From NCBI GenBank assembly GCA_051984675.1, contig JBPYFK010000053.1:1-14491 (forward strand): a stretch of DNA of 14,491 bases. Reading direction: 5' to 3'. Made by a program: the position numbers and the translations under genes. The notes under the pieces were generated by a model, which saw only the letters and a program-made list of their open reading frames with translations, was not told the DNA's origin and did not search any database. Positions within the stretch are counted from its first letter, which is position 1, and each line of letters starts with the position of its first letter. The stretch comes from JBPYFK01 sp051984675 (GTDB lineage: Bacteria; Actinomycetota; Actinomycetes; Mycobacteriales; Pseudonocardiaceae). Positions 13,230 to 14,491 of the stretch are shown here, piece after piece.

Positions 13230-14491
13230 CTACCGGTCGGTGACCGCGGCGCGCTCGTCGGTGGCGAGGTTGATGTCCACCGTCGCCGACTCCGCTGCGC
13301 CGAGGTCAACCTGGACCGCTGCCGGCTGGTAAAGACTCGTGACCAGCGTGTATTCGCCCGCGGGCACCTCACTCAGCTGGTAGTCGCCGTGGACGTCGGT
13401 CGTCACGGTCGCCGCAGTGCGGCCACTGGCGTCGATGAGGCTCACAGTGGCGTCCTGAAGAGGTTCGCCATGCGGGCCGAAGACGGTGCCGTAAAGGCGG
13501 CCGACCGCCGACAACGCCACGTCGACGGCGGCTGGTTGGTCGAGCGTGACGTGCACGCCGACCGCCGTCGGCTGGTGGCCGAGAAGGCTCGCGGTGACGG
13601 TGACCTGGCCGGCAGGCAAACCGACCATCTCGAACCGCCCGGCTACGTCCGTGATCGTGTGGCCCACCACCTGCCCGGTGTGGTCCGTGGCCAACACGGT
13701 CGCTGCCGGAATGCCCGTACCGCGTTGCGCTCTGCGCACCGTGCCAACCACGGTTCCCTTGCCGCGCAACTCGAAGCTCCGGATGACCCCGCGCCCGTTG
13801 AGTGCCACGGACGCCGCCTCCGGCTGGAACCCGGCGGCGGTGACGATCAGCGTGTAGCTACCGGGCTGCAGGCCGGTGAGCCGGTACACACCGTCCGCGC
13901 CCACTGTGGTTCGCTCGACCTGCTGACCGGCCGAGCCCGTCACGGTCACCACGGCATCGGCCACCTCGTCACCGCCATGTGTCCGCACCGATCCGGTGAT
14001 CTCGCCCGATCCGACTGTACCGACCGGGACCGCGGGCGGTTGATGCCCGTTCGTGGCGTGCCGTCCGCTGCCCGCCTCCACCAGCTCGCTCGGTATGGTG
14101 CCGGACTCGGCGGCGACCGCAGCCAGCTCGGAGCCGACCGACTCGCGCGAAGAATGGTCCACTGTGGACGAGTCGCGGCGCGGTCCACACAGCCACGAGG
14201 CCAACGCCGCGACCAGGCAGGCGATGGTGGCGAACCAAAACGCCGCCGCAAGCCCGTCGGAGAACGGCGCGGAGATCAGCTGGGGAAAGAAACTGCGACC
14301 GGTGAGGTAGGACGCCTGGTCTGCCGGCAGCGTGTGCAACACGTTACCCAGCAGTTCCTGCAGGGGATTGTAGCCGAGGAAGGCGGCGAACAGCACGCCG
14401 ACCGGCGGCAGCGCGGCCACCTGGCGTGCGTGCGCGGGAGACACGCTGTGCGCGACCAGCCCCTGTTCCAGGACCGACGGCAGATGGGTGG
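13230..14491 (-). CDS. MFS exporter, C-terminal part, with three carboxypeptidase-regulatory-like repeats (5' end outside window)
   Basis: The frame is open to the window edge; 419 residues are visible, the stop being at 13230-13232. The first 100 or so match the end of a drug-exporter MFS protein: the SPAHARQVAALPPVGVLFAAFLGYNPL stretch, the SFFPQLISAPF loop and a last membrane helix at about visible residues 78-101 (GLAAAFWFATIACLVAALASWL). It is followed by CGPRR, a positive patch fitting a cytoplasmic C-terminus. After a Ser/Glu-rich linker come three beta-sandwich repeats at visible residues 161-241, 244-326 and 329-408 (14009-13266), each with a G-x-Y/F turn and PAG/PGSYTL-like element. 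Such a tail is not part of a standard MFS protein. The substrate cannot be inferred. The MarR gene follows after 19 bases. Confidence 0.9.
   Translation of the reverse strand, partial: THLPSVLEQGLVAHSVSPAHARQVAALPPVGVLFAAFLGYNPLQELLGNVLHTLPADQASYLTGRSFFPQLISAPFSDGLAAAFWFATIACLVAALASWLCGPRRDSSTVDHSSRESVGSELAAVAAESGTIPSELVEAGSGRHATNGHQPPAVPVGTVGSGEITGSVRTHGGDEVADAVVTVTGSAGQQVERTTVGADGVYRLTGLQPGSYTLIVTAAGFQPEAASVALNGRGVIRSFELRGKGTVVGTVRRAQRGTGIPAATVLATDHTGQVVGHTITDVAGRFEMVGLPAGQVTVTASLLGHQPTAVGVHVTLDQPAAVDVALSAVGRLYGTVFGPHGEPLQDATVSLIDASGRTAATVTTDVHGDYQLSEVPAGEYTLVTSLYQPAAVQVDLGAAESATVDINLATDERAAVTDR

Noticed and set aside
1..14491. CRISPR array, rRNA genes, replication origin
   Set aside because: No regularly spaced repeats, rRNA-like sequence or clustered DnaA boxes were seen.

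Overview
The window is GC-rich actinomycete DNA. It carries a complete conservon (cvnABCDE), which is an actinobacterial hallmark. The conservon, a soluble multidomain cyclic-di-GMP protein, and an MFS/YceI/carboxypeptidase-regulatory-like gene set fit a filamentous actinobacterium; Pseudonocardiales is my guess, but nothing here proves the genus.

Layout, left to right. (1) 1-453 (+): the 3' part of a Nudix hydrolase gene cut by the window edge. (2) 490-7879 (-): six co-directional genes that look like one transcription unit. In transcript order they are a 1164-residue c-di-GMP protein with two complete sets of EAL and GGDEF domains, then cvnA (sensor-kinase-like ATPase), cvnB (roadblock), cvnC (DUF742), cvnD (Ras-like/MglA-like GTPase) and cvnE (CYP157-like cytochrome P450). 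A 4-base ATGA overlap joins cvnA/B, B/C and D/E; C/D overlap by 23 bases; the c-di-GMP gene ends 27 bases before the cvnA start. (3) 7880-8362: divergent intergenic region with inverted repeats and a strong hairpin. (4) 8363-8926 (+): a three-helix membrane protein of unknown function. (5) 8927-9662: no convincing gene, with a 14-bp perfect hairpin. (6) 9663-10959: two 5'-truncated transposase remnants of different families, joined head to head at a 10-bp palindrome; the second is frameshifted and truncated. (7) 10976-14491 (-): an operon, in transcript order, of an MFS exporter with a long C-terminal extension (cut by the window edge), a MarR regulator, a protein made of three carboxypeptidase-regulatory-like repeats, and a YceI protein carrying one more such repeat.

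How the genes may work together. Conservons are thought to act as membrane-associated complexes resembling G-protein signalling, with the kinase-like protein, roadblock protein, DUF742 protein and GTPase interacting and a P450 as output. The upstream gene suggests that c-di-GMP level, or c-di-GMP binding to a degenerate EAL domain, feeds into this switch. The right-hand operon looks like a MarR-controlled efflux or lipid-handling module: seven homologous beta-sandwich repeats are spread over three adjacent proteins, two of which have no signal peptide, so the module appears to sit on the cytoplasmic side of the exporter.

The most interesting points are the c-di-GMP/conservon linkage, the dual EAL/GGDEF architecture, the P450 lacking the ExxR arginine, and the repeat-sharing MFS/YceI operon.
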